31,185 nt of DNA from a virus. Shown here piece after piece: positions 1-10,209 of this stretch (position 1 is the first letter of the stretch; each line of letters starts with the position of its first letter). The notes beneath the pieces were generated by a model, which worked only from the letters and a program-made list of their open reading frames with translations, was not told the DNA's origin and did no database searches. The DNA lies in IMG/VR virus record IMGVR_UViG_3300030106_005464, positions 1 through 31,185 of that record. One strand, 5' to 3'. The position numbers and the translations under genes are program-made.

Positions 1-586
1 AACCATCACCTATTAAATCATATAGCGTTAAAGTAAAATCACAGTTAGGTATTAAAGCCATAGTATTAGCTAATGAGTCGTAGTTGTACATTGTTGAATC
101 AGTACAACCAAAAACTCGCAAAGTAGTGCATGAACCGTCATCTGTATCAGCTAGAGGATTAAACTCTACGTACATCGGATCCATACACCCTGGTATGGGA
201 GGACAAGCATCAGATACAAATACGTGCATTGAGTCATTACCAAAAGCTGGATCATCACCATATACTAATGTATCATTACATTGTATAACATAATACGAAC
301 CATCTAAACCACCCCATAGCGCTCCATTTAACCCATCACCATATGAATCATATATAATAAACGTTAAATCGCCTTCTGGTAAGCATCTCTGCTCTACTAC
401 TGAAGCATAATCAGGTTGAGAACCATAACCAACACCGTAGGTTAATAATGCACCAGAAGTGTCGTAAATGCCCCAACTAGTTTCACTTTGATATTGATCT
501 AAATTTATTACTATAGTAGTTTGTACACAATTTGGTTGTGCAAAATTTATTATTGGTAATAAAAATAAAAATATTAATTTTTTCAT
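1..586 (-). CDS. Secreted Bacteroidota-type protein with calcium-binding-like repeats, truncated at window edge
   Basis: The frame is open from an ATG at 586 to the window edge, giving 195 residues with no stop. Residues 1-17 form a typical Sec signal peptide (MKK, a run of Leu/Ile/Phe, then NFAQ), so export from the host cytoplasm is predicted with cleavage after Ala16. Residues 18-128 look like a beta-sandwich module with an SETSWGIYD segment at 34-42 and a YDSYGDGLNG loop at 79-88. A second similar module starts at 183 (CDFTLTLYDLIGDG). Between them are two GC(M/T)D...N(P/D)xA elements at 133 and 160, the first ending DTDDGSC (147-153). These resemble the thrombospondin-3-like repeats common in secreted Flavobacteriia proteins, which are often type IX secretion cargo; the C-terminus that would carry a sorting domain is outside the window. 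It follows the polyvalent gene by 43 nt with no terminator seen. Function unknown; an adhesin or surface-binding role is an inference. Confidence 0.85.
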   Translation of the reverse strand, partial: MKKLIFLFLLPIINFAQPNCVQTTIVINLDQYQSETSWGIYDTSGALLTYGVGYGSQPDYASVVEQRCLPEGDLTFIIYDSYGDGLNGALWGGLDGSYYVIQCNDTLVYGDDPAFGNDSMHVFVSDACPPIPGCMDPMYVEFNPLADTDDGSCTTLRVFGCTDSTMYNYDSLANTMALIPNCDFTLTLYDLIGDG

Positions 587-629
587 GTGACAATAGTATA
601 TCTATTTAATTACTTGTTTTTTTACTTAT

Positions 630-3600
630 TTACTTTTTTTTATTTAACTCTATTATTTTGTTTATTCTATCTTCTTCATATCTTAAGCTATACGCTTCTC
701 TTTTTGAATAACCTAGTTTTAATAAAATATTTATTTGTTCTTGTTTATTAAGAGCTTTTAAATTGTCAAAAGACATATTTTTTTTAACTGCATCTAATCT
801 TTTTGTCTTTTTTATTTGTTTGCTATTTTTCTTTAATTCTTCTTTAATAGCATTTATTTCGTGATCTTCAACGCCAAGACTCCACTTGTCCCAACCAGCA
901 AATAAAAATACTCTTTGCCAATATTGATTTCTACTATCTAAAGCAGCTCTAATATTTTCTTGTTTTGTATAAAATCTTGCTGTTGGAGCATTAGTAGTAC
1001 CTTCTATTATATTTGCATAAGCCTCCCACATAGGATTATCAATATCAAACGTATTCATTTCAGGTATTACTTTTCTATTGTACTGCATAGTTCTTTCATA
1101 ACTACTAAGCTTTCTAGCTTTAATACCAATTGGTGGTGATAATTGTAATGCTTCTTTAATTATAAGATTATCTTCTTTATTCCAACCTCTTTCTTTTTGT
1201 TGGTGATATTTTATAGCAATATTTTTTATAGTAGATAAAACCGCTCCAGGAATACCACTACCTCTTAATATACTATCAATACTACCACTCAATATTCTGT
1301 CTTTTTTCTGCTCAAAAAACTTTTCGTCTCTTTCATCATCATCAAACATCATAGAAAACATAGCACTTTGTAAAGCGTAAAATATAACGTTTTGTATACC
1401 TCCATAATACAATATTCTAGATAAATTAGACATATCACTTTTTACTTGACTGTCATATGGTGGTGATTTTCTTCTATTTACTATATCTAATGTAGATTTT
1501 TTTATTATTCTAGCATACTGTGAAGTTACGTTTTGAAAAGCAAATATTAATCTACCAAGAGGAGATCTTTGTAAATATGATAATTTATCTGGTCTAGCTG
1601 ACTGCTGTGTAGTTTCAGCAAGTTCCATAAAATCATCAAAAGCTTTCTTTTCTGCTTCTTTTTTTGACAAACCTTGTTTTAAATAAGTATTAACTCTATT
1701 ACGATACATACTAGAACCACCAAGAGCAATAGCAAAACTATCAGCCATTTGCGTAGGTAAAAATCCTTTTTCTAACAAGTAAGATATAGCTGCTCTAACA
1801 GGGTTTTTTGATTTTCCAACAGCGTTAGCTATTTCACTAGCATTTAAATCAAAAGCAGCTCCAGCTCTTCTTTGTTTTAAATAATCTGAGTTAAACAACA
1901 TTGAAAAGTCTGACCAAAATTGTTTTTGATTAGCAAATGCAGCTGCTGATTTAAATATATTATTGTCACCAAAGTTTATAAAGTTAACAGTAGATAATGT
2001 TTGCAGTACAGCTGATCTAACGTTAATAAACATAGTAGCTGCTACAGATCCGTTTATATAATCTAACCATGCATTTACTATTTTATTTGGACCGACATTT
2101 CTATTTGTACCGGTTTTTGATGTGTATAACGTGTCTTGTAAAGCCGCAACAAAACTATCGCCAAACTCAGCTCTAATTTTATTTATATTTTCAGGTGAAA
2201 ATATTATATCAGCATTTTCAATAAACTCTGTAAAAAACTTTTTTCTACCAACTCTACCTGTAGCATCTGCTAAATCTTGTTTTATATTACTAGCAGACCA
2301 ATGATCACCAGGCTCTACATAACCTTCTTTTATTCTTGATATTTTACCTATTTTATTAGCAAAATCTTTTAGTTGTTGATCTGAATTTATAAAATCAATT
2401 AACTCTTTTTTATCTGTTTTACTTAAACCTGGTATTTCAAAACCAGCTTTATCCCATAAATAAACTCTAACCGCATCTTCATGTGTAAAGTCATTATCAG
2501 GTATTTTTTTAATTAACTTTTTACGTATGTCAGGCATTTGCTTTGTAAGATTTCTATAGTCATTAGCTATAGTTTGCTTTGCTATATTTAAATTTCTATA
2601 AGCTCTATTTAAAGGTTGAATTAAAGCTTTTTCAAAAAAATCTCTATGCTTATTACCTTTTTCACCTTTACCTATAAAGTTATACAATAAACCTACAAAA
2701 TCTTCGTGTGATGGTGGTACAAAAAATCTAAACCTACCTTTACCTTCACCACGCTTTCTAGCTTTAGCGTCTGAAAAACGTTTTTTAGAATCAATACCAG
2801 TAACATCTTGTAGTATATCGTTAAATTTTTTATTCATTGATTTACTAAACTTAACTCTAGCTTGAACAGATTTACCTTTAACGTCTAATTGATTTAATAC
2901 ATTTTTAACTGCTTGAACATTTTGTAAAGCGTCATCAACAAAATAAATATCATTATAACCTTCATTTGCATATTTATCTAAAACCCACATGGCTTTTGCT
3001 TCACCAGTGCTATCTCCTAAACCTGTTATGTTTTCTAATGGTATTTTTGCACCTTCAGATTCTAACCAATCATGGATAGCTTGTTGACTTTCAGGAGCTC
3101 TAGCTGTAAGTATAAATACATTTTTAGATCCGTATTTTTTTATTTGATTCTTCATTTTTTGTAAAAGTGGACCAGGTTTACCTTTAGTAACTTTATTAAA
3201 ATCTGTAAAATCAAACTCATAGCCTTGCTCTTTAAGCGTTTCACCAACAAGAGGCCAGTCTTCAGAAGCTATTTTTTCTGTTAAATTACCTTTTTTAGCT
3301 ATAACAAAATTTTCACTTATACCAACAGTTTCATCAAAATCAAATATACTAGCACCTTTTAGTTTAGAAAAAGAAGATGTTTTTCTAGCGTTTTCAATAG
3401 CTTTGTTTGCGAGATTTACTTTGTCAGATATTTGTTGTGACTTAGAAAATTTAAATTTAACGTTTTTATTATCTTTTTTGTTTATTAAGCTAACGTTTTG
3501 TTTTTTGAAAAACAAAGAGTTAAGCTGAGGTTCTATTCTAACAGAAGTAGTACGATGAGTTTTAGCTTTGTTTAATGATGCAAAAACAACTCTAGCTGTA

Positions 3601-6600
3601 AAAGGTATAGGTGCTTTTTGATCTGCAAAATTACTTAGACCTTCTATCTGTAATTCAGAATCAACGCTCATATTAAACATACCAGCGTTACCCATGTCTA
3701 TAACATGACTAGGTTTTGGAGTATCATCTTTACCTTTCTTTTGTTGATATGAATTAGCAACATCGCCTGTCGTAATAAATTGTATATTTTTAAATATAGG
3801 TAAATGAACACCTTGTTTTTTAATAATATTAACAGCGTCTTGAGTAAGTTGTAAATTACCACGATTACTAAATCTATAGCCATCTTTACCTATGGTTTCT
3901 TCAATAGCTTTAATCATAAAATCAAAAACTTCATTAGCTGTTTTTATTAATAATTCTTCTTTTGTTTTATAATTATCTGTTTCTTTTTTACCTTGAGCTA
4001 GTTTAGTTTTTTCTAATTTTCTTGTATTTTTTTTATAATTAAAAGTTACAGAAATACCTCTAGCTGTATTACCTTTTATTTCTATAGCTAATACAGTCCT
4101 TCCGTTTTTAGTTATTACAACATCTGGATTATTGTCTTTTTCAGATAATTTTTTAACTTTATATACTTTAGAATATCCTGCTTTTTTAAATATATCTTTT
4201 AATCTATTTGAAGCTATTAACTCATATTTTCTATGAATAGGCATATTTTTTTTAATAGCATTTAATTCTTGTTTACTTATAGCATCTTCAGATATATTAA
4301 ACTGTTCTTGATCTCTTTTAACATATTCATCAATAACTATTCTTTTTGTAACGCCGTCAATATTTTTATTATCTAAGTATTTTTGAAAGTTTTTACCCAT
4401 AAAACCATCATCTTTGCCTTTACCATATATTATGTTTAAACCTTTTTGCGAGTCAGAAGTACTAATGCTAAACTTAACGTTTGGATCTCTATTTATTTGA
4501 TCTGCTAAAGCTTGTATATTGTCTTCAGCTAAAGTTTCTCCATTTAAAGCAGCTATGTCTGCTCTTTTTTGCATTACTTCAGGTTCTTGAGCAACTTCCA
4601 TTGTAGCATCGTAAGCTAAAGCCCCAGACATATACTTTGCTAATTGATCTTTTCTAGTACCTTTTAAACCAGATCTTTTACCTGTTACAGGGTTTATAGA
4701 TGGTTGATCAAAAAACTTTATAAACTGCTCTTCAGTAGGCATAACTTTTTTGTAAAGATTTACAGCTTGACCTTTATCTATAACGTTAAGAGCAGATGGT
4801 GGAAGTAAGTTTTGATCAACTGCATTTTGCACTTCTTCTTTGCTAGTTAATTGTTTTACAAATTTAGTAAATACTTTTTTATCATCAGCAACTTCTCTTT
4901 CTAATTGAACTAAATCAGCTGTAAACATAACATCTACTATTGCTTCTCTAAAGTTTTTTAAATTACTTATATAAGTGTTTGTACCTAAAAAGTTTTTTAT
5001 TGTTTTAAACAAATACGTATTAGCTTCATTTCTTAAATTTCTCTGCACATTTCTAGCTGGTTTACCAGACTCGTAAGCTCTTATTAAAGCTTTACGAGCA
5101 GAATCTAAAACTCTATTGTATATTTCACTACCGGTAGCAATACCGAGTTGTTTTCTAAACTTAGAAGTTTTTTGTATTTTCTTTTTATTAGCTTCTACTT
5201 TTCTTTTAATTCTAGCTGCTATAGATAAATCTTCTGTTTCAAGAGCTTTTGTAGGAGCGTCTGTTTCAGCTGCAACTTGTACTTTTACTTCACCTTCTCT
5301 TGTTGTTTGACCTATATCTACAGTAGGTGCTGTTACTTGGCCTTTTGTAATAGCATTATAAGCTTGTTTTGCTCTATTAGCTATTTGAGGATTAATATGC
5401 CCAAATAAACCACTAGGGTTTTTTCTTTCAGGTTGATATTTTTTAAACCAAGAATAAAGCTCTGTATAAGTGCTATCTAAAAAAGTTTTATTATCAACAC
5501 CTTCGTGCGGCTGAGCTAGTATAAGTCCATCTAATAATCCTTTTTTACGTATTTTTTTATATATATTTTCAGCTTCTGCTTCAAAATAAAAATTACCTAA
5601 ACCTTTTTGCTCTAAATCAATAACAACACCGTCTTTAGTTTCAAGTGTTTTACCAAGTTTATTTATAGACTTTTCTTCTGTTTTAGATGCTTTTGCAGTT
5701 GGAGTTCTTAACACATCTGTACCTTCTTTAAATCTTTTGTCTTCTTTAGGTTCTAAACCTTTAAGCTTAACTTTAGCTATACCTCTTGCTGTTAGTTTAT
5801 TAAGTATACTAGCTCTATTTATATTAGTGTTATAATCAACTAAAAAGTCAAATACTTGCTGTCCGTTTTGAAAATCAACTTCACCAAAACCAAAACCTCT
5901 AAGTAAAGATCTAAAAGAGTTTTTTATACCAGTAGACTTAGATTCAACAGCTTCTATTTTATTCTTTTTTATTATATCAGAAAATATATTAAAATATTCT
6001 TCTTGATTAGCCTCATCTTTTGTTTTAACTAAACCGTGATTATCTCTTATAATATCACCATCACTGTCTAAAGCATCGTATTGAGTTGCTAGTCTAGCTT
6101 CTATATCAGCAACAAGATCAGCTTGCCCAATGTCGTTTAAATATTTAACAAATTCAGATACAGATCCTTTTAAAGCAGATTTACCTATTTTACTACTAAA
6201 AGCTCTAGAAACAATAGCATGTAAATATTCGTGACCAAGAACATTTGTTTGTCCAGTTGCAGCAGCTGCTTTTACATTTATATATATTTTATTTTTACCA
6301 CCTGTATTATCATAAAACATACCATCAGCAGCATTAAAACCTTTAAACTTATTATTTAATTCTTGTACTCTTGAATCAGAAGTAACATATTCTATGTCTA
6401 AATTGTCTTTATTAAATCCAAAAAACTTTTTTTGTTCTAATATTTTTTCTGTGTTTTTTAAAACTTGTCCTAAAAAAACTTCTAAATCAGCATCATAATT
6501 AAGATCTGTACCTTTAAAAAATTTATTATTAGCTTTAATAGCTTTTTGATATTCTTTTTTAGCTTTCTCTCTTGTTTTATTATCTATACGATTATCAAGC

Positions 6601-8021
6601 ATTATGTCTAGCTGCTCGTGTCTTTTATCTATATTTTCAGCATATTTTTTCTTAGCTTTATCTGTCATGCTATCAAAAAAACTAAACAGATTAGCTTTGT
6701 TAACTTCTTTTTTCTTTTTTAATGCATCTATTTCTTTATCAATAATATCTTTAGTTTTACCTTTTGCTTTGTCAGAATTTTTAGTTAAATTTATTATTTC
6801 TTCTTCTATTTTTAACTGTTCTTGTTTATATTGATCAGTGGCAACATACTCGTATATATCTTGTTTTTTTAAGCCTGCAAAAGAAACACCTGTAGAACCA
6901 GCACCTAAAAATCCACCAATAAAACCATCTTTAAAAAACGTTCTTAAAAGTGATTTAAATGTAACTTTATCGCCATAACTCCAAGCTTTTGATAAATCTT
7001 GAGTAACACCAGTTAATCCTTCAGTGGTAAACTCACTAGCAAAACCTAATCCCATTTTTTTAGCTATTGTTTGGGGTAATTTTGTTAATAAGTCAACAGC
7101 TTTTTCTTTGCCTACGCCTTTACCTATAATATTATTTATAAGTCTACCACCAATTAATTCCATAACAAAATCAGAAGAACCTGTTATAATAGAATCTTTA
7201 ACAACTTGATTACGCGTTGTTTCGTCATTAAAACCTCTTTTATACATTTCTCTTTCAAAGTTGTCCATGTAAGCGCCAGCGCCTAACATTGCCGCTCCAA
7301 TACCATATGGAAGTCTACTAATTATTAAAGAAGGAATAGCACCAAATGCATCGTTTGTAAAAGCGTCAGCAGCATCTCCATATCTTCCTTGTTCAACTAA
7401 AGACAGATAATCCATAGGATTTCCATTTTCATCTCTGTAAACATAAGTGTGTTTATCAAACCAATCTAAAACACCTTCAAACTTAACTCTATTTGTTGGG
7501 TCTAAAGCTTGAGCTTGTTCTAATGATAAACCTTTTTCTCTAGCTTCTAGCATATGAGTTTCGTATAATTCTTTTCTACTGCCTGGTGACATAAGGTCAA
7601 AACCAAGAATTTGATTTGGTATATTATAACCTCTATCTCTAAGTAAGTCTGCTGCTTCACCAGCAACAAACTCTATTGGATTTTCAAAAATAGTTTCACC
7701 TATATAACCATACTCACCAGTTTCATATCCTTTATAAAGATTATCAATAACACTAACAACGTTTTTACCAAGATTAGCTCCATAACTTTTTAAATAATCA
7801 ATAGCATTTCGCTCATCTTCATCTGGCTCTCTTTGCTCGCCATATACAACATTTTGATCGTAAACGTTTGTTTTATTAAAATTAAAACCACTTGTATCTG
7901 TATGAAAAGCTGTTGTGTCTTCGTTTTCTTCTTTATATTGACGTATAAAATCTTTTATTTCTTGATCAGACTTACCTTCACGTAATAATTGAGAAACTAA
8001 AGCTTGTAATTTTTCATCCAT
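630..8021 (-). CDS. Giant polyvalent virion/ejection protein (metalloprotease-like, nuclease-like and HAD domains)
   Basis: A 2463-residue protein, probably carried in the capsid and injected with the DNA. Visible parts in order: an N-terminal helical segment (1-33); a Gly/Ala-rich, partly hydrophobic region (about 220-390) that could contact membrane; a zinc-peptidase motif HEYLH at 597-601 with a possible third ligand in a later EEYFNIFSD segment; a PD-(D/E)XK nuclease-like core with Asp1300, Glu1314 and Lys1316; a HAD-type phosphatase with DFDET at 1561-1565, the Thr of LTAR at 1639 and a DD pair at 1696-1697; and a long helical C-terminal region of the kind seen in phage large polyvalent proteins. 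Position at the end of the structural operon, after two other internal-protein candidates, fits an ejection role. Start is 5 nt after the preceding stop. The fold assignments come from motifs read by eye; activity of each domain is inferred. Confidence 0.85.
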   Translation of the reverse strand: MDEKLQALVSQLLREGKSDQEIKDFIRQYKEENEDTTAFHTDTSGFNFNKTNVYDQNVVYGEQREPDEDERNAIDYLKSYGANLGKNVVSVIDNLYKGYETGEYGYIGETIFENPIEFVAGEAADLLRDRGYNIPNQILGFDLMSPGSRKELYETHMLEAREKGLSLEQAQALDPTNRVKFEGVLDWFDKHTYVYRDENGNPMDYLSLVEQGRYGDAADAFTNDAFGAIPSLIISRLPYGIGAAMLGAGAYMDNFEREMYKRGFNDETTRNQVVKDSIITGSSDFVMELIGGRLINNIIGKGVGKEKAVDLLTKLPQTIAKKMGLGFASEFTTEGLTGVTQDLSKAWSYGDKVTFKSLLRTFFKDGFIGGFLGAGSTGVSFAGLKKQDIYEYVATDQYKQEQLKIEEEIINLTKNSDKAKGKTKDIIDKEIDALKKKKEVNKANLFSFFDSMTDKAKKKYAENIDKRHEQLDIMLDNRIDNKTREKAKKEYQKAIKANNKFFKGTDLNYDADLEVFLGQVLKNTEKILEQKKFFGFNKDNLDIEYVTSDSRVQELNNKFKGFNAADGMFYDNTGGKNKIYINVKAAAATGQTNVLGHEYLHAIVSRAFSSKIGKSALKGSVSEFVKYLNDIGQADLVADIEARLATQYDALDSDGDIIRDNHGLVKTKDEANQEEYFNIFSDIIKKNKIEAVESKSTGIKNSFRSLLRGFGFGEVDFQNGQQVFDFLVDYNTNINRASILNKLTARGIAKVKLKGLEPKEDKRFKEGTDVLRTPTAKASKTEEKSINKLGKTLETKDGVVIDLEQKGLGNFYFEAEAENIYKKIRKKGLLDGLILAQPHEGVDNKTFLDSTYTELYSWFKKYQPERKNPSGLFGHINPQIANRAKQAYNAITKGQVTAPTVDIGQTTREGEVKVQVAAETDAPTKALETEDLSIAARIKRKVEANKKKIQKTSKFRKQLGIATGSEIYNRVLDSARKALIRAYESGKPARNVQRNLRNEANTYLFKTIKNFLGTNTYISNLKNFREAIVDVMFTADLVQLEREVADDKKVFTKFVKQLTSKEEVQNAVDQNLLPPSALNVIDKGQAVNLYKKVMPTEEQFIKFFDQPSINPVTGKRSGLKGTRKDQLAKYMSGALAYDATMEVAQEPEVMQKRADIAALNGETLAEDNIQALADQINRDPNVKFSISTSDSQKGLNIIYGKGKDDGFMGKNFQKYLDNKNIDGVTKRIVIDEYVKRDQEQFNISEDAISKQELNAIKKNMPIHRKYELIASNRLKDIFKKAGYSKVYKVKKLSEKDNNPDVVITKNGRTVLAIEIKGNTARGISVTFNYKKNTRKLEKTKLAQGKKETDNYKTKEELLIKTANEVFDFMIKAIEETIGKDGYRFSNRGNLQLTQDAVNIIKKQGVHLPIFKNIQFITTGDVANSYQQKKGKDDTPKPSHVIDMGNAGMFNMSVDSELQIEGLSNFADQKAPIPFTARVVFASLNKAKTHRTTSVRIEPQLNSLFFKKQNVSLINKKDNKNVKFKFSKSQQISDKVNLANKAIENARKTSSFSKLKGASIFDFDETVGISENFVIAKKGNLTEKIASEDWPLVGETLKEQGYEFDFTDFNKVTKGKPGPLLQKMKNQIKKYGSKNVFILTARAPESQQAIHDWLESEGAKIPLENITGLGDSTGEAKAMWVLDKYANEGYNDIYFVDDALQNVQAVKNVLNQLDVKGKSVQARVKFSKSMNKKFNDILQDVTGIDSKKRFSDAKARKRGEGKGRFRFFVPPSHEDFVGLLYNFIGKGEKGNKHRDFFEKALIQPLNRAYRNLNIAKQTIANDYRNLTKQMPDIRKKLIKKIPDNDFTHEDAVRVYLWDKAGFEIPGLSKTDKKELIDFINSDQQLKDFANKIGKISRIKEGYVEPGDHWSASNIKQDLADATGRVGRKKFFTEFIENADIIFSPENINKIRAEFGDSFVAALQDTLYTSKTGTNRNVGPNKIVNAWLDYINGSVAATMFINVRSAVLQTLSTVNFINFGDNNIFKSAAAFANQKQFWSDFSMLFNSDYLKQRRAGAAFDLNASEIANAVGKSKNPVRAAISYLLEKGFLPTQMADSFAIALGGSSMYRNRVNTYLKQGLSKKEAEKKAFDDFMELAETTQQSARPDKLSYLQRSPLGRLIFAFQNVTSQYARIIKKSTLDIVNRRKSPPYDSQVKSDMSNLSRILYYGGIQNVIFYALQSAMFSMMFDDDERDEKFFEQKKDRILSGSIDSILRGSGIPGAVLSTIKNIAIKYHQQKERGWNKEDNLIIKEALQLSPPIGIKARKLSSYERTMQYNRKVIPEMNTFDIDNPMWEAYANIIEGTTNAPTARFYTKQENIRAALDSRNQYWQRVFLFAGWDKWSLGVEDHEINAIKEELKKNSKQIKKTKRLDAVKKNMSFDNLKALNKQEQINILLKLGYSKREAYSLRYEEDRINKIIELNKKK

Positions 8022-8026
8022 AGCTA

Positions 8027-9451
8027 CTATCTATTTTGATTATATTGATTAGTTTTGTTAAAATCAAACTCTCTTTTTTGTTGCGTGTTAGTTTCTTCTT
8101 GTGTTTGATTTATTAAAGTGTAAGCAACAGGATCTTTCATAAATGATTTTATATCATTTGTAAAGTTTTTGTCTTTTGTTCTAAACGTTTGTGTGTATGT
8201 TTTACCATCAATATTTTTAGTTACTTTTATTGAGTTTCTAAATCTACTTGGATTTTCAAAAGTAAAATTAAGATTATTATCTTTGTTAATTTTATTTAGT
8301 TGATTTATAATTTTCTGATCATCTTTTGATTTTGCATCAGCTATAGCTTTTTCAACTTTACCTTCTATTGTTTTTGGTGGTGCATCTTCTTTATCTTCTT
8401 CTTTATCTTCACTTTCAGTATCTTTGTAACTATCATAAGCACTTTCAATAAAATCTAAAAACTCATTGGTTAAATCACCTCCTTGCGAATTATGCTGCTC
8501 CATTACCATAGATATTTTCATCCTTTGTATTTCTTTTGAATTAGGATCTTTTTCTATAGGTGATAATTCTGGACCAGGACCGTCTGGATCTTTATTTACC
8601 CACTCTTCAAACTGTTTGCTTAATTCTTGATTTTGATTAAAAACGTGATCAATAAAACTTTTTCTTTTACCACCAGCAAAATTATATTTTCTATCAGCCA
8701 TAGCAGATGGTAATACATCTGAATTTTCATTTATCATGTCTTCAATATAAGCTATAGAAACATTTTTTGTTTCGTTCCAAGTATTCATAGGATCTTGATT
8801 AGCAGATGTAGCTTGTTTTATAGGTATTAATTTTTGCGTAACTTGTGTTATATGATCATATAGTTTTTCACTATCTTTTTTTTGTGTTAATTTTGGATTT
8901 AAGTTGCCAGCATCAACAAAAGTACCATCAGGAGAAACTATCATATCTCTTATACCGTTTTCCATTATAAAATCTTTTTTCTCTCTAGTACTTAAAGTAC
9001 CGTCGTTTAACAAATCATTTAAATTTTTATCACCAACAGCTAAGACTCTAGAAAAATTAATACCATTTTCTAATATAGTTCCATAATACATTTCATCAGC
9101 CATGTTAACAGACAAACTAGCGCCATCTAGTTGTTGTTCTAAATTTTTTACAACAGCTTCTAGCTTGTTTTTATTGTTAGAAGCTGTTTGTAAATAATCT
9201 TCAAACACAGCTTGAAACTGAGGATCATTAACAGAAAACCTTCTTAATTTAGCAAAGTTTTCATTTTGTCCTTTTACTTCTGTTTTCATTTGCTTTGTTA
9301 CCAAGCTTTTATCTAGCTTTCTAATTCTTTTTTGCATGTTAATTAAAGCTGTAGATACAGTAGTTAAACCATTAAAATAAGGTTTATAATCTACTTTAAC
9401 AGGAGCGAATCTTTGCCCCATAGCTTGTATTATAGTTTGATCTGCTGCCAT
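8027..9451 (-). CDS. Putative internal virion (ejection) protein, 474 aa
   Basis: I do not recognise a catalytic family. The protein is mostly helical and charged, with a coiled-coil-prone stretch at about 30-110, a highly acidic segment (ESEDKEEDKEDAPP, around 343-356) that is likely a flexible linker, and a basic helical region after it. The C-terminus carries FDFNKTNQYNQN (462-473), nearly the same as residues 46-57 of the next protein. It has no signal peptide or membrane segment. It sits between a 232-aa Ala/Gln-rich protein and the giant polyvalent protein, with 19 nt and 5 nt spacing, which is the usual place for podovirus internal core proteins. That role is inferred from context. Confidence 0.7.
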   Translation of the reverse strand: MAADQTIIQAMGQRFAPVKVDYKPYFNGLTTVSTALINMQKRIRKLDKSLVTKQMKTEVKGQNENFAKLRRFSVNDPQFQAVFEDYLQTASNNKNKLEAVVKNLEQQLDGASLSVNMADEMYYGTILENGINFSRVLAVGDKNLNDLLNDGTLSTREKKDFIMENGIRDMIVSPDGTFVDAGNLNPKLTQKKDSEKLYDHITQVTQKLIPIKQATSANQDPMNTWNETKNVSIAYIEDMINENSDVLPSAMADRKYNFAGGKRKSFIDHVFNQNQELSKQFEEWVNKDPDGPGPELSPIEKDPNSKEIQRMKISMVMEQHNSQGGDLTNEFLDFIESAYDSYKDTESEDKEEDKEDAPPKTIEGKVEKAIADAKSKDDQKIINQLNKINKDNNLNFTFENPSRFRNSIKVTKNIDGKTYTQTFRTKDKNFTNDIKSFMKDPVAYTLINQTQEETNTQQKREFDFNKTNQYNQNR

Positions 9452-9470
9452 ACTTTATATTTTTTTATTT

Positions 9471-10169
9471 TTATTCACCACCACCTGTACCAAGGCTACC
9501 TATTAATGAAGAAGCTATACTAAACATTTGTCCTTGAGCTGCAAGTCTATTTTGAGAAGCTTGAGCTACACCACCTTGAGCTCCTGCAACTCTTTGGCCA
9601 GCTACACCGATTAAAGTACTCATCTTATCTATTTCAAACTGTCTTTCGCCTTCTATATTTGATATTCTTATAGCTCTAATCTCTGCTTCTCTTTGCGCTT
9701 GTTCTCTTAATTTTAATTTTCTATTATCTGCTAATTGTTTACCTATATCTATTCTAGTTTCCTTAGCTTGTTCTTTAGCTTGATTACTTAATGATTGTGC
9801 TAAAGCAGCTATACCAGAAGCTCCTGCTACACCTCTATACGCTTGCATTATATTAGCTTGTTGTTGTTGAAACTGTTCTCTAGCATAATCTACAGCCTCC
9901 ATATCAACTTCTAAATCTTCATATATATTTTCTCTATCCATTATATCTGGATCAATAGGAGTAAATTTACTTTGCTCATATTGTTCCATTCTTTCGTCTA
10001 ATTGTGCGTTTGCAATAGCTAACTGCTGCTCATATCTTCTTTGATCTGCTCTAGCTTGTTTTCTTGCTTTATTAGCACCAAACAAACCTAATACACCTAA
10101 ACCAATTTGTAAACCTTGCATTGCTGTAAGCGGTTCTTTTAAAGGACTAACTTTTTTATTTTTTGACAT
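9471..10169 (-). CDS. Putative internal virion protein of the T7 gp14-like type, 232 aa
   Basis: A small, Ala/Gln-rich, almost entirely helical protein. Residues 13-32 form a short hydrophobic Gly/Leu segment (LTAMQGLQIGLGVLGLFGAN) that could insert in a membrane, followed by a long charged helix rich in Gln, Glu, Arg and Ala (about 35-180) and a Gly/Ser-rich C-terminus ending LGTGGGE. This architecture matches the small internal protein that in T7-like phages helps form the DNA ejection channel in the host envelope; sequence-level homology is not shown. It precedes two larger ejection-protein candidates. The ATG at 10169 has an A/T-only leader and no Shine-Dalgarno sequence. Confidence 0.65.
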   Translation of the reverse strand: MSKNKKVSPLKEPLTAMQGLQIGLGVLGLFGANKARKQARADQRRYEQQLAIANAQLDERMEQYEQSKFTPIDPDIMDRENIYEDLEVDMEAVDYAREQFQQQQANIMQAYRGVAGASGIAALAQSLSNQAKEQAKETRIDIGKQLADNRKLKLREQAQREAEIRAIRISNIEGERQFEIDKMSTLIGVAGQRVAGAQGGVAQASQNRLAAQGQMFSIASSLIGSLGTGGGE

Positions 10170-10209
10170 AATATTATATTTGTATGTTTATAATTACAGT
10201 TTTTATAAC

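Noticed and set aside
84-293. Plus-strand open frame inside the left-end gene
   Set aside because: It is antisense to a frame with a signal peptide and conserved repeats, and has no recognisable content.
587-629. Possible terminator or promoter between the polyvalent gene and the secreted-protein gene
   Set aside because: No stem of useful length and no TAnnTTTG-type Bacteroidota promoter element is visible; the gap is only A/T-rich.
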